Shown in pieces: positions 16,260 through 25,221 of a stretch of DNA of 36,791 nt. The notes beneath the pieces are model-generated. The model worked only from the letters and a program-made list of their open reading frames with translations, made no database searches and was not told the DNA's origin. The position numbers were made by a program, and so were the translations under genes. Within the stretch, counting starts at the first letter, position 1. Each line of letters opens with the position of its first letter. Source of the stretch: Symplocastrum torsivum CPER-KK1 (GTDB taxonomy: Bacteria; Cyanobacteriota; Cyanobacteriia; Cyanobacteriales; Coleofasciculaceae); the NCBI GenBank assembly GCA_019358875.1, contig JAHHIF010000072.1:1-36791 (forward strand), written 5' to 3'.

Positions 16260-18377
16260 ATGCAGCCTGAACCGAAAGCTAACGTCCTTTTAGTCGATGA
16301 CCATCCAGAAAATTTGTTAGCGCTGGAGGCGATACTTGGCAAACTTGGTCAGAATCTGATTAAGGCTCACTCTGGTCAAGAAGCCCTGAGATGCCTTCTC
16401 AATCAGGATTTTGCGGTCATTTTGCTAGATGTCCAGATGCCAGGGATGGATGGATTTGAGACAGCCACTTTAATCCGAAACCGAGCGCGATCGCAACATA
16501 CACCGATCATTTTCCTAACTGCCTTCAGCACCAGCGACTCGCTGATGTTCAAAGGGTATTCTCTTGGCGCAGTAGACTACCTGTTCAAACCCGTTGAACC
16601 GGAAATCTTGTCCTCGAAGGTTGCAGTATTTGTTGACTTATTCCAGAAGACAGCAGAGGTAAAACGACAAGCGGCACAACTAGCCGCGATGAATGCCGAA
16701 CTTAGGGAGAGTGAGGAGCGGTTTCGCTCATTAAGTGCTTGCTCACCTGTGGGTATTTTCCTCACCGATGTTACAGGTCGCTACACCTACACGAACCCAC
16801 GCTGCCAAACGATTTGTGGCTTCTCGCTTGCGGAAAGTTTGGGAGACGGTTGGTTACAATTTGTGCATCCTGACGACCGTGAGCAAGTAGTAGCCGATTG
16901 GTCGGCATGGACACTGGCGAAGGATGAATATTCCAGTGAGTTTCGCTTCCAAACCCCTGAAGGAATTGTTCGCCAAGTTCATGTCCGCGCCTCAGCAATG
17001 CTATCAGCACAAGGCGAACTGCTTGGTCATGTCGGTACGGTAGAAGACATTACCGATCGTAAACTTGCCGAGGAAGCCCGCGCTGAGTTCATCCGGGAAC
17101 AGGCCGCACGACAGCAGGCGGAGGCAGCCAACCGGATGAAGGATGAGTTCCTCGCTACACTCTCCCACGAACTCCGTACCCCCCTCAACTCAATTCTCGG
17201 TTGGGCTGGACTACTGCGTACCCGCTCATTTGAGCCAGCAACCATCGCTCGTGCCTTGGAGACGATTGAGCGCAATGCGAAATTGCAATCACAACTCATT
17301 GAGGATATTCTCGATGTCTCGCGCATCATTCGCGGTAAGCTGGTTCTCAATCTCCACTTGATTAATCTTTTCCCTGTAGTTGAGGCAGCTGTTGATTCTG
17401 TGCGTCCCTTAGTGGAGGCAAAATCGATTCAAGTAGAAACGGTCTTTGACACCTCCACCGATTCAGTTTCAGATGGAAGTGTTAATGGCGATGGATTCTC
17501 TCCCAATTCGGGCGGCAAGGAAAGCTTAATGATTAAGGGGGATTCAACTCGCTTGCAGCAAGTTGTCTGGAATCTTCTGTCCAATGCTATTAAGTTCACA
17601 TCCGAAGGCGGAAAAGTGGAAGTTCGTGTTCAGCGTACTGACTCCCATGCTCAAATTCAGGTGATTGACACAGGTATTGGGATTAGCAAAGACTTTCTTC
17701 CCTTTGTTTTTGATCGCTTCCGCCAGGAAGACAGTACAACGACACGAGCCTATGGTGGCTTAGGGTTGGGCTTAGCAATTGTACGGCATTTAGTAGAACT
17801 ACATGGCGGCACGGTTCGAGCAGACAGTGAGGGTGAGGGACAGGGAGCAACTTTTACTGTAGAGTTGCAGCTCCAAGATAGTCCCCAGCCAGAACCAAGT
17901 CGTCTGGAAAAACTGAGATTGCAACGAGAAAGTCGTCACTCCGCAGTTAGTGCAGCCGCTAAAGCAGCAGGACTTCTCTGTGGCCTGCAGATCTTGATTG
18001 TGGATGATGAGCCGGATGTACGTGAGCTTCTCACTACTGTGATTGAGGAATCGGGAGCAGAAGCGATCGCAGCCACATCCGTAACAGAGGCACTCAACGT
18101 TCTTAAAACTTCACAACCGGATGTTTTAGTGAGCGATATTGGGATGCCTGGTGAGGACGGTTATAGCCTGATTCGCCAAGTCAGAGAGCTTGAGGAAAAT
18201 AGAGGCGAAATGCTTCCTGCTGTTGCCTTGACTGCCTATGTTCGAGAGGAGGATTCTAAACAAGCGATCGCGTCTGGTTTCCAAATGTATCTCACTAAGC
18301 CTGTTGACACCGCTCAGTTAGTCATCGCCGTCGCTAACCTTGCTGGACGAGCTGTAGATGAAGGCGTTCACCACTAG
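16260..18377 (+). CDS. REC-PAS-HisKA-HATPase-REC hybrid histidine kinase
   Basis: The 705-residue soluble kinase has no membrane segment. Order: N-terminal receiver (5-125) with Asp57 in ILLDVQMPGMDGFE and KPVEPEI; coiled linker; PAS (about 155-275; ERFRSLSACSPVGIF, WLQFVHPDDR, GTVEDITDRK); HisKA with His303 in LSHELRTPLNSILGW; HATPase_c with WNLLSNAIKFT, DTGIGISK and GGLGLGLAIV; C-terminal receiver (about 575-690) with Asp626 in VSDIGMPGEDGY and a KPVD end. The N-terminal receiver makes it a likely acceptor for phosphate from another kinase, perhaps the poly-HAMP one (inference). Start ATG 16260 is preferred over 16233 because GAGG at 16248-16251 gives ideal spacing and the upstream codons overlap cheB. 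It is the last gene of the cheR-cheB-kinase run. Confidence 0.92.
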   Translation: MQPEPKANVLLVDDHPENLLALEAILGKLGQNLIKAHSGQEALRCLLNQDFAVILLDVQMPGMDGFETATLIRNRARSQHTPIIFLTAFSTSDSLMFKGYSLGAVDYLFKPVEPEILSSKVAVFVDLFQKTAEVKRQAAQLAAMNAELRESEERFRSLSACSPVGIFLTDVTGRYTYTNPRCQTICGFSLAESLGDGWLQFVHPDDREQVVADWSAWTLAKDEYSSEFRFQTPEGIVRQVHVRASAMLSAQGELLGHVGTVEDITDRKLAEEARAEFIREQAARQQAEAANRMKDEFLATLSHELRTPLNSILGWAGLLRTRSFEPATIARALETIERNAKLQSQLIEDILDVSRIIRGKLVLNLHLINLFPVVEAAVDSVRPLVEAKSIQVETVFDTSTDSVSDGSVNGDGFSPNSGGKESLMIKGDSTRLQQVVWNLLSNAIKFTSEGGKVEVRVQRTDSHAQIQVIDTGIGISKDFLPFVFDRFRQEDSTTTRAYGGLGLGLAIVRHLVELHGGTVRADSEGEGQGATFTVELQLQDSPQPEPSRLEKLRLQRESRHSAVSAAAKAAGLLCGLQILIVDDEPDVRELLTTVIEESGAEAIAATSVTEALNVLKTSQPDVLVSDIGMPGEDGYSLIRQVRELEENRGEMLPAVALTAYVREEDSKQAIASGFQMYLTKPVDTAQLVIAVANLAGRAVDEGVHH

Positions 18378-18447
18378 AGCGCAGTTCACAGCACATTGAT
18401 GTCGGTGCTGATGTCCATTAGCTTACATCTTAATAATTGCTGTTTTG

Positions 18448-18912
18448 TCAAGAAAAGTGAGATGCGTTTACCCTGATGTCAAAGTTACCCACCGGAATCA
18501 GGGAAGCCTGACGCCCAGTATCCACAGAATAGTTCAGGCAAATGCTGAGATAACGTTGTGGTTTGTAAGACAAGCGTTCTGCCCACTCGATCGCTACAAT
18601 CCCTAACTCAAACTCTACACCCTCCCAGTAGCTTTCCAGGTTCAACGCTGTGACTTCTTCGGGTTCCAAGCGATACAAATCTAAGTGGTAGAGCGGCAAA
18701 CGCCCCTCCAGATACTCGTTAATTAAGGTGAAGGTAGGGCTAACAATTGAATCTGTGATGCCTAGCCCTTCACCAATACCTTGAACCAGAGTAGTTTTAC
18801 CAGCACCTAGGTCTCCTTCCAGCAAAATCACACTTCCTGCCGGGAGAGATTGTCCTAAACTTAGCCCAAGCGATCGCGTTGCCTCAGCATTTGCAAGAAA
18901 AATTGTAGCCAT
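18448..18912 (-). CDS. tsaE: TsaE, tRNA threonylcarbamoyladenosine biosynthesis ATPase
   Basis: TsaE is the ATPase that works with TsaB and TsaD to place threonylcarbamoyl groups on A37 of ANN-decoding tRNAs in the cytoplasm. The 154-residue protein has the family's size and motifs: Walker A GDLGAGKTT at residues 33-41, SPTFTLINEY with the switch Thr, HLDLYRLE, and AIEWAERL near 110. It is convergent with the plus-strand kinase gene, with 70 bp between their stops, so the two-component block ends here. The 5' side has G/T-rich short repeats (18941-18988) before the yvcK-like gene, which is on the same strand. No clear ribosome site precedes ATG 18912. Confidence 0.93.
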   Translation of the reverse strand: MATIFLANAEATRSLGLSLGQSLPAGSVILLEGDLGAGKTTLVQGIGEGLGITDSIVSPTFTLINEYLEGRLPLYHLDLYRLEPEEVTALNLESYWEGVEFELGIVAIEWAERLSYKPQRYLSICLNYSVDTGRQASLIPVGNFDIRVNASHFS

Positions 18913-18940
18913 TTGCTATTGAATTATGCCTAATCTGAAA

Positions 18941-18988
18941 ATAGGTGTTAGGTGTTAGGGGTTAGGTTGTAGGTGGTAGGGGTTAGGG
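18941..18988. repeat. GGTGTTA/GGGGTTA short tandem repeats
   Basis: Degenerate 6-8-mers (GGTGTTA, GGTGTTA, GGGGTTA, GGTTGTA, GGTGGTA, GGGGTTA) stand in the spacer between tsaE and the yvcK-like gene. Slippage-type repeats of this kind are frequent in cyanobacterial spacers. No gene-like content is present. Confidence 0.8.
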
Positions 18989-19045
18989 ATTTTCATCGCA
19001 ATGTTAGTGAGCGATAGCTCATGGTGTCTAACAACCAACAACTAA

Positions 19046-20413
19046 CTAAACATGAGCACGACTGTACCACCGTAGCAACACTCGTGCTAGCCGTTCAGGA
19101 TTATGGCGCACGAAATTGGTATGTACATCCTCATCCATTACATTTGAGAGAACAATCCGACGACCTAAGTTAGCGATCTCTTCTCGATCCAGAAATACAG
19201 GATGTGAATTGACTTGAGCATAGTTAATCAAAGACTGAGCCGAAGGGACTTTCCGATGCACCAAGACAGCGTTAAATAGGTTTTTACCACAAGCTTCGTC
19301 AATTGCTCTAATGTGGTCTGAGACGGTATAGCCCTGCGTTTCACCGGGCTGGGTCATGATATTACAAACATAAATGCGAGGAATCGAGCGAGACGCGATC
19401 GCGTCAGCAATTTCTGGCACCAAGAGATTAGGAATAATGCTGGTGTAGAGACTACCGGGACCGATGATAATGTAATCGGCTTCCTTAATTGCCTTGAGAG
19501 CGGCAGGTAAAGCGGGGGGATTGGCAGGAATACAACCAATGTTGGTGATTTTACCATTAGCCTCTGTAATATTTGATTCCCCTTCGATCCGACGTCCATC
19601 GGCTAATTCTGCCCAGAGGCGAACATCACTCAGCGTTGCGGGTAACACTCGTCCCCGCACCGCTAATACTTGAGAACTAGCTGCGATCGCTCGTTCTAAG
19701 TCTCCGGTAATGTCGCTCATTGCTGTCAGGAACAAATTACCAAAACTATGACCGACCAAACCGTTACCTGTCTTAAAGCGGTATTGAAATAGTTCCGTCA
19801 ATAGCTTTTCTTGGTCTGCCAACGCTGCCAAGCAGTTGCGAATATCTCCCGGCGGTAGCACCCCAAACTCTTGCCGTAGCCGCCCACTTGAACCTCCATC
19901 ATCTGCCACAGTGACAATAGCCGTAATATTAGCACTGTAGACCTTCAGCCCTCTGAGGAGGGTAGAAAGACCCGTACCGCCGCCAACCACAACAATTTTG
20001 GGTCCCCGATGCAGTCGGCGATGCGCCATCAGCACATCCACCAGTTCTTGATCTTTCCCAGGCTTTAATACCTCGGTAATCGAGCCAACTGTCCGGGTTT
20101 GCCCCCAGAAAATCAAGACCAAACCACAGGTAATCGCAATTGGGCCTGATACATAATTGGGGATAATCGTTGCGATTGTCTCCAAGAGTCGCGCCGTGAA
20201 ATCAATTAAGTAAAAAATCGGGGTCAGCTTTACCCATATTGCTAACCCCAGACTTGTCAGTAGGACACCACTCGCACTTAAAAGCAACCAACGTTTTACA
20301 AATAATCCAGGCGCTAACCACTTGAACCAGCGATTAAATCGCCGGGGTGTCCGACCTCTGGATTCGTGTTGCAGGGTGCGTAAGGCTTGTTTGAAGAGAC
20401 TGATTGAGGACAT
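19046..20413 (-). CDS. yvcK: YvcK/CofD-like (UPF0052) protein with N-terminal membrane segments
   Basis: The family includes Bacillus YvcK, a UDP-sugar-binding factor needed for gluconeogenic growth and cell shape, and is structurally related to CofD transferases. Here, 455 residues from ATG 20413. Residues about 25-115 carry two hydrophobic segments (WLLLSASGVLLTSLGLAIWV; IAITCGLVLIFW), a feature I associate with cyanobacterial members. The soluble domain begins KIVVVGGGTGLSTLLRGLK, then IVTVADDGGSSGRLRQ and LPPGDIRNCLAAL, the signature of the family, with GHSFGNLFLTA and IIGPGSLYTSIIPNLL later. The frame is open to a GTG at 20476; ATG 20413 (MSSISLFKQ) is preferred, without a strong ribosome site for either. 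Whether it has catalytic activity is not known. Confidence 0.88.
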   Translation of the reverse strand: MSSISLFKQALRTLQHESRGRTPRRFNRWFKWLAPGLFVKRWLLLSASGVLLTSLGLAIWVKLTPIFYLIDFTARLLETIATIIPNYVSGPIAITCGLVLIFWGQTRTVGSITEVLKPGKDQELVDVLMAHRRLHRGPKIVVVGGGTGLSTLLRGLKVYSANITAIVTVADDGGSSGRLRQEFGVLPPGDIRNCLAALADQEKLLTELFQYRFKTGNGLVGHSFGNLFLTAMSDITGDLERAIAASSQVLAVRGRVLPATLSDVRLWAELADGRRIEGESNITEANGKITNIGCIPANPPALPAALKAIKEADYIIIGPGSLYTSIIPNLLVPEIADAIASRSIPRIYVCNIMTQPGETQGYTVSDHIRAIDEACGKNLFNAVLVHRKVPSAQSLINYAQVNSHPVFLDREEIANLGRRIVLSNVMDEDVHTNFVRHNPERLARVLLRWYSRAHV

Positions 20414-20715
20414 TACTGATACAAGTCGGGGGAATACTAAGACTGGATAGACTTTAACCAAGTGCGGTCGAATCACTCAAGTAGGTGAATCGATTTAACA
20501 GGTCTTGTCGTATGAAGTTGCCATTTTAGTTATTAAGCGTGAATGAGTGCCCACCAGGATACATTTAGAAAATTGCACTAATGTGTGATCAATACAACAT
20601 CTAGTAGAAGAACCATTATGATGAAAAGTTTGCGATCGCAAGGCGGGACGTTCCCTTCGCCCTTTGCCAGAATTTAGGGTAATACACTGGACAGACGTTT
20701 CCCGCAACGAGGCAG

Positions 20716-21267
20716 ATGGAACAACGAATTTTGGGACTCGACCCAGGACTAGCCATTTTGGGGTTCGGGGCGATTCTCTGCCAAAAGGCAGAAAAAAACC
20801 GTGAGCGGGACTTGAAAGGAGCCTATGCAGGTGTCAGTACAGACACTCAAGCAAACCCACAGGTAGATCTAGTGAGGTTACTAGATTTTGGGGTGATTCA
20901 GACCCCGGCGCGGACTGAGATAGGCTCGCGACTCTGTACGATTTATGACGACTTGCACACCCTGATGGAACAGTGGCAACCTGATCTCGTAGCAATTGAG
21001 AAACTTTTTTTCTATCGGATGAGTAGCACGATTACGGTAGCTCAGGCAAGGGGTGTCTTGATGTTAGTGTTGGCACAGCATAAAGTCCCCATGGTGGAGT
21101 ATACACCAGCTCAAATTAAGCAGGCATTAACGGGCTATGGCAATGCTGACAAGTATGAGGTGCAGCAGGCAGTAGCACAGGAGTTGAATTTGGAGAGCAT
21201 CCCTAAACCCGATGATGCGGCAGATGCTTTGGCAGTTGCTTTGACTGCCTGGTTTCATCAGTCCTAA
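20716..21267 (+). CDS. ruvC: RuvC Holliday junction endonuclease
   Basis: RuvC resolves Holliday junctions made during recombinational repair, acting with RuvAB. The 183-residue protein shows the acidic metal site: Asp9 (ILGLDPG), Glu95 (AIEKLFF), Asp167 and Asp170 (DDAADALAV). It also has the helix with TPAQIKQALTGYGNADK. Compared with E. coli RuvC (173 residues) there is a polar insertion at about 24-50 (KAEKNRERDLKGAYAGV region) between strand 2 and LLDFGVIQT. The gene is alone on the plus strand, divergent from the yvcK-like gene across a spacer of about 300 bp containing a HIP1 site near 20633. The ATG has GAGGCAG upstream. Confidence 0.93.
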   Translation: MEQRILGLDPGLAILGFGAILCQKAEKNRERDLKGAYAGVSTDTQANPQVDLVRLLDFGVIQTPARTEIGSRLCTIYDDLHTLMEQWQPDLVAIEKLFFYRMSSTITVAQARGVLMLVLAQHKVPMVEYTPAQIKQALTGYGNADKYEVQQAVAQELNLESIPKPDDAADALAVALTAWFHQS

Positions 21268-21621
21268 GGTTGCTCCACATTCCAGTTGCACTCCATATAG
21301 CAGTCGAAGTATAGATTAGGACATCAACGGAGGCTATGACCCTTAGCAAGAGATATTTGGCTGAAAGCTGAGTGCTGAGTGCTGCTTGCTATAACTAAAC
21401 GATTTGAAGTGCGATCGCTTGTCCAACGCCTTATGTGCTGTTGTTACAGAAACACATTTGCTCAGTCTGCGTCAAAACTATTATTGAGTCATCCCACTTA
21501 AGTTTGACGACTTATACCTTTTTAGAGCGAGGAGTTTCGATTGCCAAACCCAACCTCTAATAGGGTTTCAGAATTTCAACTGTTCTATGTCTAAAACAAA
21601 AGCGTCTTGCATTTGAGTGTT
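21268..21621. other. Spacer between ruvC and the protease gene, 354 bp
   Basis: GCTGAGTGCTGAGTGCTG at 21367-21384 is a common cyanobacterial short tandem repeat, and a HIP1 site follows near 21411. No ORF with protein character, no strong terminator and no RNA gene were recognised. Confidence 0.5.
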
Positions 21622-22566
21622 ATGAAACCTGAGCGTTTGTTATTGTGTGTGGCTTCCCTTTGTTTACTCAATACTCCTGTTTGGGGTAGTGTTCCTGTCT
21701 CTACTGTTCTTGCCCAAGCGCCGGGTGAAGAACAAACTAGCATTGATGTCTATCGCTTTGCTAGCCCTGCAGTAGTCACGATTAGCACGGGTAGAGGTTC
21801 CGGTTCTGGCAGCATTGTTAGCCCAGAGGGACTAATTTTGACCAACGAACACGTTATTCGGAGCGCTAGAGGGGGTCTAGTCAGTGTGAGTACGACGGCA
21901 GGTAAGCGCTACACCGGGCGCGTGATAGCGATTGACCGCCGTAATGACTTAGCGCTATTACGACTGGATACGACTGACCGTTTCCCGACAGTGCGGCTGT
22001 CTAGTTCAGAAGGCATTCAAGTCGGAGCAAGAGTGTTTGCTATTGGTAGTCCCTTTGGGCTGTCAGGAACGTTAACCACTGGCATCTTGAGCCGGATTGC
22101 TCCCGATGGCGATTTGCAAACGGATGCAGCGCTGAATCCAGGAAATTCCGGAGGTCCGTTGCTCAATTCGCGGGGTGAACTTATCGGTGTAAACAAAGCT
22201 ATTCTTAGCCCAAACGGGGGAGGCAATACAGGAATTGGCTTCGCAACCAGTGCTGTAATCGCTAGGGATTTTATTGAGCAAAACCGCAACAACAGCAATC
22301 CGACTAGCAGTAACGTGGCTTCCTCTCCTTCAACTCCTCGCTTTGGCATCACTGTCGATGCAGGGACACTGCTCGTTTTGGGAGTACAGCCTGGTTCCTT
22401 GGCAGCTACTATCGGACTGAGGCGTGGAGATCAACTCATCGCCATTAATGGTCGTCGTCTTCGGGGCATTCAAGATTTGCAAGCTTTTTTGGAGAGGCAG
22501 CCAGCTTCGGCTGTGCTTACAGTGGCACGAAATCGTCGGTTAGCAGATGTACGGGTGAATTTTTAG
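21622..22566 (+). CDS. Secreted HtrA/Deg-like trypsin-fold serine protease with PDZ domain
   Basis: The 314-residue protein probably acts in the periplasm or outside the cell in protein quality control. A Sec signal peptide covers about residues 1-33 (LLLCVASLCLLNTPVWG, with likely cleavage after VLAQA). The chymotrypsin-fold domain holds the triad His77 (LTNEHVI), Asp109 (RRNDLALL) and Ser176 (NPGNSGGPLL). A single C-terminal PDZ domain (about 235-310) has GVQPGSLAATIGLRRGDQLI. This is shorter than the cyanobacterial HhoA/HhoB/HtrA trio (about 390-450), with a compact protease domain and only one PDZ. TTG 21607 could extend it by five residues, but ATG 21622 fits the signal peptide. The gene is monocistronic, convergent with the following minus-strand gene. 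Confidence 0.88.
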   Translation: MKPERLLLCVASLCLLNTPVWGSVPVSTVLAQAPGEEQTSIDVYRFASPAVVTISTGRGSGSGSIVSPEGLILTNEHVIRSARGGLVSVSTTAGKRYTGRVIAIDRRNDLALLRLDTTDRFPTVRLSSSEGIQVGARVFAIGSPFGLSGTLTTGILSRIAPDGDLQTDAALNPGNSGGPLLNSRGELIGVNKAILSPNGGGNTGIGFATSAVIARDFIEQNRNNSNPTSSNVASSPSTPRFGITVDAGTLLVLGVQPGSLAATIGLRRGDQLIAINGRRLRGIQDLQAFLERQPASAVLTVARNRRLADVRVNF

Positions 22567-22622
22567 GTTGGTTGTTGGTTGTTAGTTGGAGTGTCTAATC
22601 TAAAGTTCAATTTGTTGCCAGT

Positions 22623-23864
22623 TTATTCGAGGGGGTTGTCGGAGTGCTGACTCGCTTGTAGTGCGGTGAGTGCTTTGAGCTGTTTATCTAAACCTTGTAA
22701 CATTTGGTTAAGAGCTGGTAGGGTTTCTATGGTTGTGGGATGGCGAGAAGAGCGATCGCGAATTTCATTTAACTTTCGTTGTAACTGTTGAGCTAGTTTC
22801 AAAGCGTCCTGACTTAGCTTTTCCAATTGTTGGCGTTGATAGAATTTCAAAGCAACTCCTCGCAATACCTGAAGCGTTGCTTCTTCTCCGTGGGTACCTG
22901 GCATCACCCGCAAACGCAGTAATAGAGATTCTTCCTGGTAGCGTCGCTCAACCTCGACCTGCTTGGGTTGGATGACGGGAAGTAGGGGTAATTGTACGAC
23001 GCGCTTGAGTTCGATAATTACACCCTGAAACACGGGTAAGGTTAGTCTCTCAATCACAGACTGCAATACACCATCTTGACTCCACAGAATGCGACCTTGA
23101 TCAGCTTGCCGCTCGAAATACAACCGACCAATGCCACCTAGCAAGACTCGACCTAACAACTCTTGTAAGAGGTGTTGAGGCGCTAATGTCGCGATAAATT
23201 CTATCGGCTGAGATAGATACCGCGCTTGCACTTCCAGGATTGGCACAGCCTCAACTGGGGGTAAAGCGACAGGGGCTGGTATCATCGCTGTGGAAGGGGC
23301 TGCTTCTTCACTCCTTTCGGTTGGCAGATTTGAGGGTATGGGACTTGGTACTCGCGATCGCTGAGCTGATACTGTAGGGGATAGTCCAGACGATCTCGTT
23401 GGTGCTGGTGACAAGTCCGTAGATTCACTCTCAGGTTCTAGAGCATCATCTAAAATCAGTGTCGGTTGCTCAGATCGGGGAACTTTATGTTTCTTCTGAG
23501 GTGCTTGCGTTTTGGGCGATGGGGAGGTGTGGGAATGATTCAGGTACGCGGAAAGCATTACCTGATGAACGCTAGCTGTAATCTGTTCTGTCTTAAGTGA
23601 GCAGTTTAGGTAAGCCAGGATGTGACGGACATAATCTAGCGCTGAAGAGTCTTGAGGTACTACCATACCCAGCTTTAGATGTTTTCCTTCCAAAGCGAGG
23701 GGTAAAAACTGATAGTACAAGCAAGCTTCAAAAGGCAGAATGCTGTCAATCAGCCGAAACATATGCTCGGTCTCTACCTCAGAGAAATTTTTTATCGGAG
23801 ATGGAGAAGAGGTTGACTGTGTATGAGGTTCGGACGGGTCTGGGTGGCTTGGTAAGGACACCAT
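22623..23864 (-). CDS. PilB/GspE N-domain-like protein lacking the ATPase core
   Basis: The 413-residue protein has three parts. Residues about 28-115 resemble the N-terminal (MshEN-like) domain of type IV pilus/type II secretion ATPases (FRLIDSILPFEACLYYQFLP, LGMVVPQDSSALDYVRHILA). Residues 116-205 are a Pro/Ser-rich linker. Residues about 210-335 resemble the PAS-like N2 domain of GspE/PilB (LYFERQ, ILWSQDGVLQSVIERLTLP, LLLRLRVMPGTHGEEATLQVLRG). The C-terminus is a coiled coil (QQLEKLSQDALKLAQQLQRK). Walker A, Asp-box, Walker B and His-box are all missing, so it cannot hydrolyse ATP as PilB does. It may regulate or scaffold a pilus motor (inference). ATG 23864 is well placed. It lies upstream of the protease gene's end, tail to tail. 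Confidence 0.65.
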   Translation of the reverse strand: MVSLPSHPDPSEPHTQSTSSPSPIKNFSEVETEHMFRLIDSILPFEACLYYQFLPLALEGKHLKLGMVVPQDSSALDYVRHILAYLNCSLKTEQITASVHQVMLSAYLNHSHTSPSPKTQAPQKKHKVPRSEQPTLILDDALEPESESTDLSPAPTRSSGLSPTVSAQRSRVPSPIPSNLPTERSEEAAPSTAMIPAPVALPPVEAVPILEVQARYLSQPIEFIATLAPQHLLQELLGRVLLGGIGRLYFERQADQGRILWSQDGVLQSVIERLTLPVFQGVIIELKRVVQLPLLPVIQPKQVEVERRYQEESLLLRLRVMPGTHGEEATLQVLRGVALKFYQRQQLEKLSQDALKLAQQLQRKLNEIRDRSSRHPTTIETLPALNQMLQGLDKQLKALTALQASQHSDNPLE

Positions 23865-24045
23865 AAAAGTTTCTCCAACCTGAGTGGCGACTGGTCGAGA
23901 TGCCCCAGGAACGCAGTTTCAAAAGAATTTTAAGTTAGGGGTTGGCGAGTATTACTCGCTGAGCCACCCTACTTAGATTTTGAGCGAGGGTTATGTAATA
24001 AATTTCAGTTGAAGTACTACCTCAACCTTACAATTTTGCCTGGGT

Positions 24046-25221
24046 TTAGGAAGCACTTCTTAGCGCTTGAGCCGCCAAATAAAGCTTACTCCATTCACCC
24101 ACGACCTGGTTAATTTTCAAGTTTAAGTCCTTGGCGATCGCGTCTACAGTTTTCCCTGATTTCAATTTATCAATTAACTGCTGCTGCTCAGGTGTCAGAG
24201 TTTCCCAATATTCTTGCCACTGCACAGGTGTTAGCCCCAAGCTATGCTCCCGCAAGGAGGTTTCTAGCCAGCTTGCGACTAATTCCGGCTTCGCTTTGAT
24301 AGAAAATACCCGAATCGCATGGTAGCTGATTTTTTCCCGCAGTCGGTAAACCTGCTTGACAGGCATATTTAAGGCACTTGCGATCGCTTCTTGAGACTGT
24401 CCTTGAAGGTAGAGCCGGAGCCATTGCGCGGCTACAGGGCCTAGGTTTTCCGTTTCCCGCAAGTAATCCTCAAATTCTTGACGGACAGACAGCCGCAGTG
24501 TCTGTTGTTCCTCAAAAGCTTGGGTATCTTGATAGTCGGCTGTTGCTTGGCTATCCAATAAACTCACAGGTGAATCGGTATCATCGAGGGTCATTTCCTC
24601 TGAAACCAGCCGTACCATGTCCCCCTCTGGCACATGGGTCATCCCACCACGCTGAGAGCGACGCAAAAAGTTAACAAAACGATACACTAGTAGAGGCTGG
24701 TTACGGATTGGGCGTAGACAATATTCTTCAACCGTAGTCAGTAATAAAGCGTCACGGAGGCGGGTATCGTCAGTACACTGAGCAATCCAAGCAATTTGCT
24801 TTTGAATGTAGCGATCGCTATTCAACAACTCTTGAATGACTTCTTGTAAAACATCCGCAACGGCTCGTTGGCGATCGCGGCTAAGCGAAACCCAGGTGCG
24901 GATTTTATTCCGAAGGGTTACTAATCCGCCTAACCGATTGGTTAAATTACGATAAGCCCGAACGGGTTCCACCCCAAGGTAGCGTTGCCGCAAAATTCGA
25001 TAGCGATAGTCCATCGCTTGCTTGGCGATCGCTAACTGGTTCGGTAGTAACGTCTCAAAGCGCTCTACATTGTCTCCAAGTAACCAGCGAACAATACTTT
25101 GGCTAGTAACTGAGCCTAAAGTTGGGTAGTCACTTGCTAGGCGATCTCGCCAATCTTGCTCCAGTTCGTCCGCCAATGTCATGAGATTGCTCTCCTCGAA
25201 CCCCTGTTTTAAAGTTTGCAT
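24046..25221 (-). CDS. HetZ-related DNA-binding-type protein
   Basis: The 391-residue soluble protein resembles cyanobacterial HetZ-family proteins by length and by segments such as AMDYRYRILRQRYLGVEP, RDRQRAVADVLQEVIQELLN and NQPLLVYRFVNFLRRSQRGG. HetZ itself controls early heterocyst commitment. Relatives of it also occur in filamentous species without heterocysts. Two sigma-region-4-like HTH stretches are visible: residues about 268-312 (AAQWLRLYLQGQSQEAIASA ... MPVKQVYRLREKI) and about 345-385 (LTPEQQQLIDKLKSGKTVDA ... LNLKINQVVGEW). GAGAGGG just before ATG 25221 is a good ribosome site. It is divergent from the PAS-GAF kinase at 25488. The family name rests on memory of sequence patterns, so confidence is moderate; a sigma-factor-like regulator is the alternative. 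Confidence 0.6.
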   Translation of the reverse strand: MQTLKQGFEESNLMTLADELEQDWRDRLASDYPTLGSVTSQSIVRWLLGDNVERFETLLPNQLAIAKQAMDYRYRILRQRYLGVEPVRAYRNLTNRLGGLVTLRNKIRTWVSLSRDRQRAVADVLQEVIQELLNSDRYIQKQIAWIAQCTDDTRLRDALLLTTVEEYCLRPIRNQPLLVYRFVNFLRRSQRGGMTHVPEGDMVRLVSEEMTLDDTDSPVSLLDSQATADYQDTQAFEEQQTLRLSVRQEFEDYLRETENLGPVAAQWLRLYLQGQSQEAIASALNMPVKQVYRLREKISYHAIRVFSIKAKPELVASWLETSLREHSLGLTPVQWQEYWETLTPEQQQLIDKLKSGKTVDAIAKDLNLKINQVVGEWSKLYLAAQALRSAS

